Assembly: GCA_046703825.1 (NCBI GenBank)
Contig: JBJKSO010000007.1
Span: forward strand, 1-5,122
Source: JBJKSO01 sp046703825
GTDB taxonomy: Bacteria > Chloroflexota > Dormibacteria > Aeolococcales > Bog-877
DNA: 5,122 bases
Reading direction: 5' to 3'
The translations under genes and the position numbers were made by a program. How positions within the stretch are numbered: position 1 is the first letter of the stretch; the number at the start of each line of letters is the position of its first letter. Shown here in pieces: positions 1 to 4,685 of the stretch. Below the pieces are notes generated by a model. It worked only from the letters and a program-made list of their open reading frames with translations. It was not told the origin of the DNA and ran no database searches.

Positions 1-1
1 G

Positions 2-187
2 GCCCCGACCTCCGAGACCAAGCCGGCACCGCGGCGCCGGACCGCCGCGCGCAAGCCGGCCGCAACCGACCGGGCAGACGAGCCCTCCCAAAGCGCGGCG
101 GCCAAGCCCGCTCCCCGGCGGCGCACCACCCAGCGCCAGTCGCCCAGTCCAGAATCTCCGAGCGGGCCAGAGGCCGAGGGCGCCTAG
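2..187 (+). CDS. rpsC: 30S ribosomal protein uS3 (S3), C-terminal tail only (5' end outside window)
   Basis: An open frame enters from the left edge and ends at TAG 185-187, giving 61 visible codons. The peptide is low in complexity and rich in Ala, Pro, Arg, Ser and Glu. It holds the octapeptide KPAPRRRT twice, at 20-43 and 104-127, and ends in an acidic EAEGA. None of the conserved uS3 core (KH domain and C-terminal domain) is inside the window. The name therefore rests on position, because the gene directly upstream of rplP in this operon is almost always rpsC, and on the knowledge that uS3 often carries a basic, disordered tail in high-GC bacteria. uS3 sits at the mRNA entry channel of the 30S subunit. 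The next gene, rplP, starts on the base after the stop and in the same frame. An alternative, that this is some other protein's tail, is unlikely given the context. Confidence 0.85.
   Translation, partial: APTSETKPAPRRRTAARKPAATDRADEPSQSAAAKPAPRRRTTQRQSPSPESPSGPEAEGA
176..180 (+). promoter_or_regulatory. Ribosome binding site of rplP (GAGGG)
   Basis: GAGGG lies 7 bases before the rplP ATG and inside the last codons of rpsC. It supports ATG 188 as the start even though the two genes are directly adjacent. The surrounding 11-mer GGCCGAGGGCG (172-182) recurs at 601-611 before rpmC. Confidence 0.6.
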
Positions 188-615
<428 letters not shown>

Positions 616-619
<4 letters not shown>

Positions 620-834
620 AGCAGCGAGACGATCTGCAGCGCCTGCGCGATCTCGACGACTACGGTCTGGGGCAAGCCCTGCGCGAGCGCCGGCAGGAGT
701 TGCTGCAACTGCGCCTGCAGCGGGCGACCGGCCAGCTGGAGCAGCACCGGCGCATCCGCGAGGTGCGGCGGGGGATCGCCCGGGTGAACACCCTGCAGCG
801 CGGCCGTGAGCTGGCCGACGCGGAGGAGTCCTGA
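616..834 (+). CDS. rpmC: 50S ribosomal protein uL29 (L29)
   Basis: A small 72-residue helical protein (family usually 60-75). uL29 lies at the exit of the 50S polypeptide tunnel next to uL23, where it helps form the docking site for trigger factor and SRP. The diagnostic pattern is present: L-x-x-L-R-D-L-D (7-14), then RQELLQLRLQRATGQLEQ (26-43), then RIREVRRGIARVNTL (46-60). Together these form the two long antiparallel helices expected for the family. Translation starts at GTG 616, overlapping the rplP stop as GTGA with GAGGG 6 bases upstream, so coupling to rplP is likely. The TGA stop shares its final A with the rpsQ ATG. The C-terminal ELADAEES is slightly longer than in many homologues and acidic. 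Confidence 0.95.
822..828 (+). promoter_or_regulatory. Ribosome binding site of rpsQ (GGAGGAG)
   Basis: A strong purine motif inside the rpmC 3' end, 5 bases before the rpsQ ATG at 834. It fits independent initiation as well as coupling through the one-base TGATG overlap. Confidence 0.65.
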
Positions 835-1106
835 TGGCCGAGCCCGAGTCGGCGATCAGGCACCGGCGCAAGGTGCGGGTGGGGCTGGTGGTCAGCGACA
901 AGATGGACAAGACGGTGGTGGTGCAGATAGAGGAGTTGCGTCCCCACCGGATCTACCGCAAGGTGCTGCGCCAGCAGCGTCGGCTGCAGGCGCATGACGA
1001 GCACAACCAGGCTCACGCCGGTGACCGGGTGCGGGTGATGGAGACGCGACCTTTGAGCCGCTCCAAGCGCTGGCGGGTGGTCGAGGTGGTGGAGAAGGCG
1101 CGCTAA
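834..1106 (+). CDS. rpsQ: 30S ribosomal protein uS17 (S17)
   Basis: A 90-residue OB-fold protein (family about 80-90) that binds 16S rRNA early in 30S assembly. The sequence RRKVRVGLVVSDKMDKTVVV (11-30) is the classic uS17 N-terminal signature. It is followed by the conserved KVLRQQRRLQAHDEHN (43-58), GDRVRVMETRPLSRSKRW (63-80) and a VVEVVEKA end. The first ten residues (MAEPESAIRH) are an ordinary short leader. The ATG at 834 overlaps the rpmC TGA by one base and has a strong GGAGGAG 5 bases upstream. In E. coli this is the last gene of the S10 operon. Here the TAA stop at 1104-1106 overlaps the rplN ATG by one base, so the operon simply continues. Confidence 0.97.
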   Translation: MAEPESAIRHRRKVRVGLVVSDKMDKTVVVQIEELRPHRIYRKVLRQQRRLQAHDEHNQAHAGDRVRVMETRPLSRSKRWRVVEVVEKAR

Positions 1107-1474
1107 TGATCCAGCAGGAGACGGTCCTCAGGGTGGCGGACAACAGCGGTGCTCGCGAGATCCTCTGCATCCGGGTGATGGGCGGCTCGTACCGGCGCTA
1201 CGCCTCGCTCGGGGACATCATCGTCGGCACCGTCAAGGTGGCCCAGCCCAACTCCGGTGTCAAGCGGGGCGACGTGGTCAAGGCGGTCGTGGTCCGCACA
1301 TCGAAGGAGTTCCGCCGTCCCGACGGCAGCCGCATCCGCTTCGATGACAACGCGGCGGTGCTGATCAACCCGCAGAACAACCCGCGGGGCACGCGCATCT
1401 TCGGGCCGGTTGCGCGCGAACTGCGGGAGCGCAACTTCATGAAGATAGTGTCCCTGGCGCCGGAGGTGCTCTGA
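1106..1474 (+). CDS. rplN: 50S ribosomal protein uL14 (L14)
   Basis: This 122-residue protein has exactly the usual length of the family. uL14 binds 23S rRNA at the subunit interface and takes part in inter-subunit bridges. It is also the known contact of the silencing factor RsfS. It matches the family from end to end: MIQQETVLRVADNSGAREILCIRV, then GDIIVGTVKVAQPN, KRGDVVKAVVVRT (53-65), RRPDGSRIRFDDNAAVLIN (70-88), RGTRIFGPVARELRE (94-108) and the terminal FMKIVSLAPEVL. The start ATG shares its A with the rpsQ TAA stop. Weak purine motifs GGAG (1091-1094) and AAGG (1095-1098) lie upstream in rpsQ. In E. coli rplN is the first gene of the spc operon with its own promoter; there is no space for one between the genes here. 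Confidence 0.98.
   Translation: MIQQETVLRVADNSGAREILCIRVMGGSYRRYASLGDIIVGTVKVAQPNSGVKRGDVVKAVVVRTSKEFRRPDGSRIRFDDNAAVLINPQNNPRGTRIFGPVARELRERNFMKIVSLAPEVL
1462..1467 (+). promoter_or_regulatory. Ribosome binding site of rplX (GGAGGT)
   Basis: A near-perfect Shine-Dalgarno sequence in the last codons of rplN, 9 bases before the rplX ATG at 1477. It supports this start, which gives an N-terminus longer than in E. coli L24. Confidence 0.65.
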
Positions 1475-1476
1475 GC

Positions 1477-1854
1477 ATGCCGCAGCGACCCAGGCACCGC
1501 CGCCACGTCCGCTCGCTCGACATCCGGTCCGGGGACACCGTGGTCGTGATCTCGGGATCCGAGCGGGGCCGCCGGGGCGTGGTCGAGCGAACCTTGTCCG
1601 CGGAGCAGAAGGTGGTGGTGGGCGGCGTGAACATCCGCAAACGCCACCAGCGCGCCGGGCAAACCCGCGGCGGGACCACCGCCCTGCAGGGCGGGGTGAT
1701 CGACTTTCCCGCCCCCCTCCACTACAGCAATGTGCAGCTGGTGTGCAATCGCTGCGACCAGCCGACCCGCTTGGGCCGCCGGCTCGAGGACGACCACTAC
1801 GTGGCCTACTGCAAGCGCTGCGGCGAGTCCTATTTGAGGCCGCCCCGGGCATGA
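1477..1854 (+). CDS. rplX: 50S ribosomal protein uL24 (L24) with C-terminal zinc-ribbon cysteines
   Basis: At 125 residues it is longer than E. coli L24 (about 104). uL24 is an early 23S rRNA-binding assembly initiator near the tunnel exit. The KOW motif is visible as IRSGDTVVVISGSERGRRGVV (16-36), followed by VVVGGVNIRKRHQRAGQ (46-62), GGVIDFPAPLHYSNVQLV (72-89) and the family's PTRLG segment (96-100). The C-terminal part carries Cys90-x-x-Cys93 and Cys112-x-x-Cys115 (CNRC, CKRC), a four-cysteine arrangement that should bind zinc. Such cysteine-containing L24 proteins are known in several phyla, whereas E. coli lacks them. The basic N-terminal leader (residues 1-12) is extra. The start is set by ATG 1477 and GGAGGT upstream, with a 2-base gap from rplN. 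The TGA stop overlaps the rplE ATG (ATGA). Confidence 0.96.
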   Translation: MPQRPRHRRHVRSLDIRSGDTVVVISGSERGRRGVVERTLSAEQKVVVGGVNIRKRHQRAGQTRGGTTALQGGVIDFPAPLHYSNVQLVCNRCDQPTRLGRRLEDDHYVAYCKRCGESYLRPPRA

Positions 1855-2408
1855 GCACGGCGATGGCGGCGCGCCCGAGGCTCTTGGAGGCCTACCGCGA
1901 GAACATGGTGCCGGCTTTGGTAACGGAGTTCGGCTACCTCAACGTGATGCAGGTGCCACGGGTGGAGAAGGTAGTGGTCAATGTCGGAGTAGGCGAGGCC
2001 ATTCAGAACGCCCGCGTACTCGACGGCGCGACCGCGGACCTGCGCACCATCACCGGCCAGCAGCCGATGCTGCGCAAGGCCAAGAAGTCGGTTGCCGCGT
2101 TCAAGCTGCGCGCGGGGATGCCGGTTGGGCTCAAGGTCACCCTGCGCGGGGACCGCATGTACGAATTCCTGGATCGGCTGATGAACGTGGCGCTGCCACG
2201 CATCCGCGATTTCCGGGGGGTCAGCAGCGACTTCGACGGCCAGGGCAATTTTACCCTCGGCCTGCGGGAGCAGCTGATCTTTCCCGAGATCGACTACGAC
2301 AAGATCGACAAACTGCGGGGGATGGAGATCACGATCGTCACCACCGCCAAGTCGGACGCCGAGGCGCGCAGTCTGCTGACCGCGCTGGGCATGCCGTTCC
2401 GGCGCTAG
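1851..2408 (+). CDS. rplE: 50S ribosomal protein uL5 (L5)
   Basis: A 185-residue protein (family about 178-190) that binds 5S rRNA and forms the central protuberance with uL18, contacting the P-site tRNA. Conserved stretches include RLLEAYRENMVPALVTEFGY (10-29), VPRVEKVVVNVGVGEA (35-50), TGQQPMLRKAKKSVAAFKLR (68-87), the G-x-x-V-TLRGDRMYEFLDRL motif (93-110) and LPRIRDFRGV (115-124). The C-terminal signature REQLIFPEIDYDKIDKLRGM lies at 139-158. The frame stays open upstream to 1743, but those residues are the rplX zinc-ribbon region read out of frame. I chose ATG 1851, which makes an ATGA overlap with rplX. ATG 1863 is possible and would remove four residues. The upstream purines TTGAGG (1834-1839) are rather far (11 bases), so initiation probably depends on coupling to rplX. 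Confidence 0.97.
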   Translation: MSTAMAARPRLLEAYRENMVPALVTEFGYLNVMQVPRVEKVVVNVGVGEAIQNARVLDGATADLRTITGQQPMLRKAKKSVAAFKLRAGMPVGLKVTLRGDRMYEFLDRLMNVALPRIRDFRGVSSDFDGQGNFTLGLREQLIFPEIDYDKIDKLRGMEITIVTTAKSDAEARSLLTALGMPFRR

Positions 2409-2409
2409 C

Positions 2410-2415
2410 AAGGAG
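2410..2415 (+). promoter_or_regulatory. Ribosome binding site of rpsZ (AAGGAG)
   Basis: A strong Shine-Dalgarno sequence in the 12-base gap after rplE, 5 bases before TTG 2421. It decides the start: the first in-frame ATG (2442) would remove the conserved MAKKS leader and has no motif of its own. Confidence 0.7.
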
Positions 2416-2420
2416 TTCGA

Positions 2421-2606
2421 TTGGCAAAGAAGTCGAAGATCATGGCTTCCCAGCGGCCGGCGCGCTTTCCGGTGCAGGCGCATCACCGCTGCAACGTCTG
2501 TGGCCGCCCCCGAGCCTACATGCGCAAGTTCGGGCTTTGCCGAATCTGCTTCCGAACCTATGCGGGCCAGGGGCAGATCCCAGGCGTTCGCAAGTCAAGT
2601 TGGTAA
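2421..2606 (+). CDS. rpsZ: 30S ribosomal protein uS14, zinc-binding short type (S14 type Z)
   Basis: A 61-residue protein, the exact size of zinc-type uS14, compared with about 101 for the zinc-free E. coli form. It sits in the 30S head beside uS3 and uS10. The four zinc ligands are intact: Cys24-x-x-Cys27 (CNVC) and Cys40-x-x-Cys43 (CRIC). Conserved GRPRAYMRKFGLCRICFR and PGVRKSSW surround and follow them. Some bacteria also keep a second, zinc-free rpsN elsewhere under Zur control; that cannot be judged from this window. Translation begins at a rare TTG (2421), chosen because AAGGAG lies 5 bases upstream and because the product then starts MAKKSKI as in homologues. A 12-base gap separates it from rplE and a 3-base gap from rpsH. 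Confidence 0.97.
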   Translation: MAKKSKIMASQRPARFPVQAHHRCNVCGRPRAYMRKFGLCRICFRTYAGQGQIPGVRKSSW

Positions 2607-2609
2607 GCC

Positions 2610-3002
2610 ATGCTGAGTGATCCCATCGCCGACATGCTGACGCGGGTGCGCAATGCCAATCTGGCGGATCACGACCGGGTCGAGATGCCCGCCAGCAAGG
2701 TGAAGGCGGAGATTGCCCGGGTCTTGAAGGAGGAGGGCTACATCACCGACTTCGGGCTGATCGAGGAGCGCCAGCGGCGGCTCTGGCTGGAGCTCAAGCC
2801 GCGCACTCCCGAGGGCCGGCCTCTGGCCGGCCTGCGCCGCGTGAGCCGTCCCGGGCTCAGGGTGTACCGTGCCAGCCGGGATGTGCCCCGGGTGCGCGGC
2901 GGGCTCGGGATCGCGATCGTCTCCACCTCGCGTGGCATCATGTCCGGCCGCCGCGCCCGCCAGCTCGGGTTGGGCGGCGAGATCGTCGCGGAGGTCTGGT
3001 AG
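2610..3002 (+). CDS. rpsH: 30S ribosomal protein uS8 (S8)
   Basis: A 130-residue protein (family about 130-133). uS8 binds the 16S rRNA central domain and is an early assembly protein. In E. coli it also represses the spc operon by binding near the start of rplE. The N-domain is seen in LSDPIADMLTRVRNANLADH (2-21), VEMPASKVKAEIARVLKEEGYI (24-45); the C-domain in LAGLRRVSRPGLRVY (72-86), PRVRGGLGIAIVSTSRGIM (93-111) and the terminal ARQLGLGGEIVAEVW. The linker between the domains (residues 69-75) is encoded by a perfect GC hairpin at 2814-2832. The ATG lies 3 bases after the rpsZ stop with no good Shine-Dalgarno sequence, the nearest purines being GGTAAG (2602-2607). Re-initiation after rpsZ is therefore the likely route. 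Confidence 0.98.
   Translation: MLSDPIADMLTRVRNANLADHDRVEMPASKVKAEIARVLKEEGYITDFGLIEERQRRLWLELKPRTPEGRPLAGLRRVSRPGLRVYRASRDVPRVRGGLGIAIVSTSRGIMSGRRARQLGLGGEIVAEVW
2814..2832 (+). repeat. Perfect inverted repeat inside rpsH (8-bp stem, 3-base loop)
   Basis: GGCCGGCC occurs at 2814-2821 and again at 2825-2832, separated by TCT. The 8-mer is its own reverse complement, so RNA or single-stranded DNA can fold into an all-GC 8-bp stem with a 3-base loop, extendable by a G-U pair (2813/2833). It encodes residues 69-75 of uS8 (GRPLAGL). No T-run follows, so it is not a factor-independent terminator. Any function is unproven and high GC makes such repeats more likely by chance. Confidence 0.7.
2990..2995 (+). 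promoter_or_regulatory. Ribosome binding site of rplF (GGAGGT)
   Basis: It lies inside the codons for the C-terminal end of uS8, 9 bases before the rplF ATG at 3005. Confidence 0.65.
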
Positions 3003-3004
3003 CC

Positions 3005-3553
3005 ATGTCGAGGATCGGCCGGGCACCGATTGCAGTGCCCAGCGGCGTCCAGATCACGATCGACGGCCGGCGCGTCTCCGTCCGAGGGCCCCAGGGTGAG
3101 CTGAGCCGTGAGGTGCCCTCTCCGATGGCGGTGCGCCAGGACGACTCCCAGCTGGTGGTGGAGCGGCCGACCGACTCCGGGCCGCACCGCTCGCTGCACG
3201 GGCTGACGCGGACTCTGGTCTACAACATGGTCACCGGCGTGACCAGCGGCTTCCGCAAGGAGCTGGAGCTCCAGGGGGTGGGCTACCGGGCCAGCCTGCA
3301 GGGTCAAGACCTCCAGCTCTCCCTGGGGTACTCTCACCCGATCCGGCTCACCCCGCCCGAGGGGATCCGCATCGAGGTTCCCGAGCCGACCCGGATCGTG
3401 GTGAGCGGGCGGGACAAAGAACTGGTGGGCCAGACCGCGGCCCGAATCCGGAGCATGCGCCCCCCCGAGCCCTACAAGGGCAAGGGGGTGCGTTACCGAG
3501 GTGAGCAGGTGCGGAGGAAGGCCGGCAAGAGTGGCAAGGGGGCCAAGAGCTGA
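3005..3553 (+). CDS. rplF: 50S ribosomal protein uL6 (L6)
   Basis: A 182-residue protein (family about 175-185) made of two tandem copies of one alpha/beta fold. It binds 23S rRNA next to the sarcin-ricin loop and factor-binding site and is essential for late 50S assembly. Visible signatures are MSRIGRAPIAVPSGV (1-15), VSVRGPQGELSR (24-35), TRTLVYNMVTGVTSGFRKELELQGVGYRA (68-96), LQLSLGYSHPI (103-113) and the L6 hallmark RPPEPYKGKGVRY (152-164). A basic Lys/Gly/Ser tail ends the protein. The start ATG lies 2 bases after the rpsH TAG and has GGAGGT 9 bases upstream. The stop shares its final A with the rplR ATG (TGATG). Nothing in the protein is unusual. Confidence 0.98.
   Translation: MSRIGRAPIAVPSGVQITIDGRRVSVRGPQGELSREVPSPMAVRQDDSQLVVERPTDSGPHRSLHGLTRTLVYNMVTGVTSGFRKELELQGVGYRASLQGQDLQLSLGYSHPIRLTPPEGIRIEVPEPTRIVVSGRDKELVGQTAARIRSMRPPEPYKGKGVRYRGEQVRRKAGKSGKGAKS
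3536..3542 (+). promoter_or_regulatory. Probable ribosome binding site of rplR (AAGGGGG)
   Basis: A purine run in the Lys/Gly-rich uL6 tail codons, 10 bases before the rplR ATG at 3553. The match is moderate and the spacing a little long; the one-base TGATG overlap may matter more. Confidence 0.4.
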
Positions 3554-3909
3554 TGGCGGCGCGTAGCCGGACAGCGGCCCGCCGCCATCGTCATCAGCGG
3601 GTACGCCTGCGGGTCCAGGGAACGGCCGACCGTCCCCGGCTGACCGTCTTCCGCAGCCTGCACCACATCTATGCGCAGGTGATCGACGACACCGCCGGGC
3701 GCACTCTGGTGGCCGCCTCGACCGCCGAAGCGGGCGGACTGGCTGGCCGGGCCAACCGGGAGGGGGCAGCCGGGGTGGGCCGGCTGCTCGGCGAACGCGC
3801 CAAGGAAGCCGGCGTTGCCCGGGTCGTCTTTGACCGCGGCGGTTATCTGTACCATGGGCGGGTCCAGGCCTTGGCCGAGGCGGCCCGCGAGACCGGACTG
3901 GAGTTCTGA
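3553..3909 (+). CDS. rplR: 50S ribosomal protein uL18 (L18)
   Basis: A 118-residue protein (family about 115-122) that binds 5S rRNA, with uL5, in the central protuberance. The Arg-rich disordered N-terminus (MAARSRTAARRHRHQRVRLR, 1-20) is typical and contacts 5S rRNA. It is followed by the core signature DRPRLTVFRSLHHIYAQVIDD (26-46), TLVAAST (51-57), and the C-terminal motif VVFDRGGYLYHGRVQALAEA (91-110) ending RETGLEF. The start ATG shares one base with the rplF TGA. A 13-base non-coding gap, the longest in the window and unusually T-rich for it, separates it from rpsE. That gap is too short for a promoter or terminator. Confidence 0.97.
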   Translation: MAARSRTAARRHRHQRVRLRVQGTADRPRLTVFRSLHHIYAQVIDDTAGRTLVAASTAEAGGLAGRANREGAAGVGRLLGERAKEAGVARVVFDRGGYLYHGRVQALAEAARETGLEF

Positions 3910-3922
3910 GGCAGTTTTCTAA
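3910..3922 (+). other. Longest intergenic gap in the window (rplR-rpsE, 13 bases)
   Basis: This short spacer contains a TTTT run and is poorer in G+C than its surroundings. It has no inverted repeat before the T-run and is too short for a promoter. I see no function beyond spacing and possibly ribosome binding. Confidence 0.5.
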
Positions 3923-4477
3923 GTGAGTTCCAACATGCGCTCCGAGCGCGATCAGCGCGGCGAGCTTACCGAGCGGGTAGTAAGCCTCAACCGGGTCTCC
4001 AAGGTGGTGAAGGGGGGCCGGCGGTTCTCCTTCAGCGCTCTGGTGGTGGTCGGCGACGGCGCCGGTCGGGTAGGGGCGGGCCTCGGCAAGGCGGGTGAGG
4101 TGCCTGAGGCGATCCGCAAAGGGGTCGACGACGCCAAAAAGCACATCATCAGGGTCCCCATGGTCGGCCGCACCATCCCCCACGAGGTGCGTCGCAAGCA
4201 GGGGGCGGCGCGGGTGCTGCTGCGGCCGGCATCGCCAGGCACCGGGGTGATCTCGGGTGGCGCCATGCGAGCGGTGGTGGAGCTGGCCGGGATCAAGGAC
4301 ATCCTCACCAAGTCGCTCGGCAGCGACAACCCAATCAACACCGTCCGCGCCACCGTGGAAGCGCTGCGCGAGTTGCGCACCGCCGAGACGGTTGCCCGGC
4401 TCCGAGGCAGAAGCCTGGCCGAGCTGGGCCTGCGCGGATCTGAGCCGGCGGCGGTGGGGGAGCCCGGTGGTGACTGA
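3923..4477 (+). CDS. rpsE: 30S ribosomal protein uS5 (S5)
   Basis: A protein of 184 residues from the GTG start. uS5 stabilises 30S head-body geometry, affects decoding fidelity and forms part of the mRNA entry helicase with uS3 and uS4. The N-terminal dsRNA-binding-like domain shows ERVVSLNRVSKVVKGGRRFSFSALVVVGDG (17-46) and GAGLGKAGEVPEAIRKG (51-67). The KVVKGGRRFSF loop is the site where spectinomycin-resistance changes fall in E. coli. The C-domain shows ARVLLRPASPGTGVISGGAMRAVVELAG (96-123) and SLGSDNPINTVRATVEAL (131-148). The C-terminal extension after SLAEL, about 17 residues ending GEPGGD, is poorly conserved. The start is uncertain. GTG 3923 has TGAGG about 11 bases upstream. ATG 3935 has AAGTGAG (3921-3927) 7 bases upstream and would drop four residues; homologous N-termini do not discriminate. 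Its 3' end overlaps rpmD by 8 bases. Confidence 0.96.
   Translation: MSSNMRSERDQRGELTERVVSLNRVSKVVKGGRRFSFSALVVVGDGAGRVGAGLGKAGEVPEAIRKGVDDAKKHIIRVPMVGRTIPHEVRRKQGAARVLLRPASPGTGVISGGAMRAVVELAGIKDILTKSLGSDNPINTVRATVEALRELRTAETVARLRGRSLAELGLRGSEPAAVGEPGGD
4456..4462 (+). promoter_or_regulatory. Ribosome binding site of rpmD (GGGGGAG)
   Basis: It lies inside rpsE, 7 bases before GTG 4470 and only 4 before GTG 4467. This spacing favours GTG 4470 as the rpmD start over the adjacent GTG. Confidence 0.5.
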
Positions 4478-4685
4478 GGCTCCGGCTCGGCTGCGGATCA
4501 CCTGGACCAAGAGTGCCATCGGCTACGCCGAGAATCAGAAGCGCACCATCCAGGCGCTTGGCCTGCGCCGGCTGCAGCAGACGGTGGAACGGCCGGATTC
4601 GCCGGCGCTGCGGGGCATGTTGAGCACGGTGCGACACCTGGTACGCGTGGAGGAGCCGGACTTCCAGGAGTCCGCGCCCGTATGA
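4470..4685 (+). CDS. rpmD: 50S ribosomal protein uL30 (L30)
   Basis: A 71-residue protein, somewhat longer than the usual bacterial 58-62, with a short N-terminal leader and a C-terminal QESAPV. uL30 binds 23S rRNA on the 50S solvent side and is absent from some bacterial lineages. The family core is plain: LRITWTKSAIGYAENQKRTIQALGLRRLQQTVERPDSPALRGML covers residues 8-51 in pieces (SAIGYAENQKRTIQALGL, RPDSPALRGM), followed by VRHLVRVEE (54-62), where bacterial L30 normally ends. The open frame continues upstream inside rpsE, but that is a shadow. I chose GTG 4470 on ribosome-binding-site spacing; GTG 4467 would add one residue. It overlaps rpsE by 8 bases and rplO by 4 (ATGA). Confidence 0.93.
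   Translation: MTEAPARLRITWTKSAIGYAENQKRTIQALGLRRLQQTVERPDSPALRGMLSTVRHLVRVEEPDFQESAPV

Noticed and set aside
1743..1850. Upstream extension of rplE (36 codons before ATG 1851)
   Set aside because: The region codes for the uL24 zinc-ribbon in another frame, and the uL5 family starts near residue 1 of the 1851 product.
1103..1858. 251-codon minus-strand open frame antisense to rplN and rplX
   Set aside because: Arg/Pro/Ser-rich peptide without domain pattern, fully covered by two certain genes; a GC-bias shadow. The 199- and 218-codon minus-strand frames over the same area and rplE are rejected for the same reason.
3910..3922. T-run between rplR and rpsE as a terminator
   Set aside because: No GC stem precedes the TTTT, the gap has just 13 bases, and the operon clearly continues.
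4257..4469. Upstream extension of rpmD inside rpsE
   Set aside because: The sequence is the conserved uS5 C-domain read out of frame; the uL30 homology begins only after GTG 4470.
2738..4519. 593-codon open frame on the minus strand across rpsH to rpmD
   Set aside because: It is antisense to five clear ribosomal protein genes. The peptide is a compositional mixture of Arg, Pro, Gly, His and Ala with no recognisable domain. In high-GC DNA the frame antisense to GC-rich third positions rarely contains stops.
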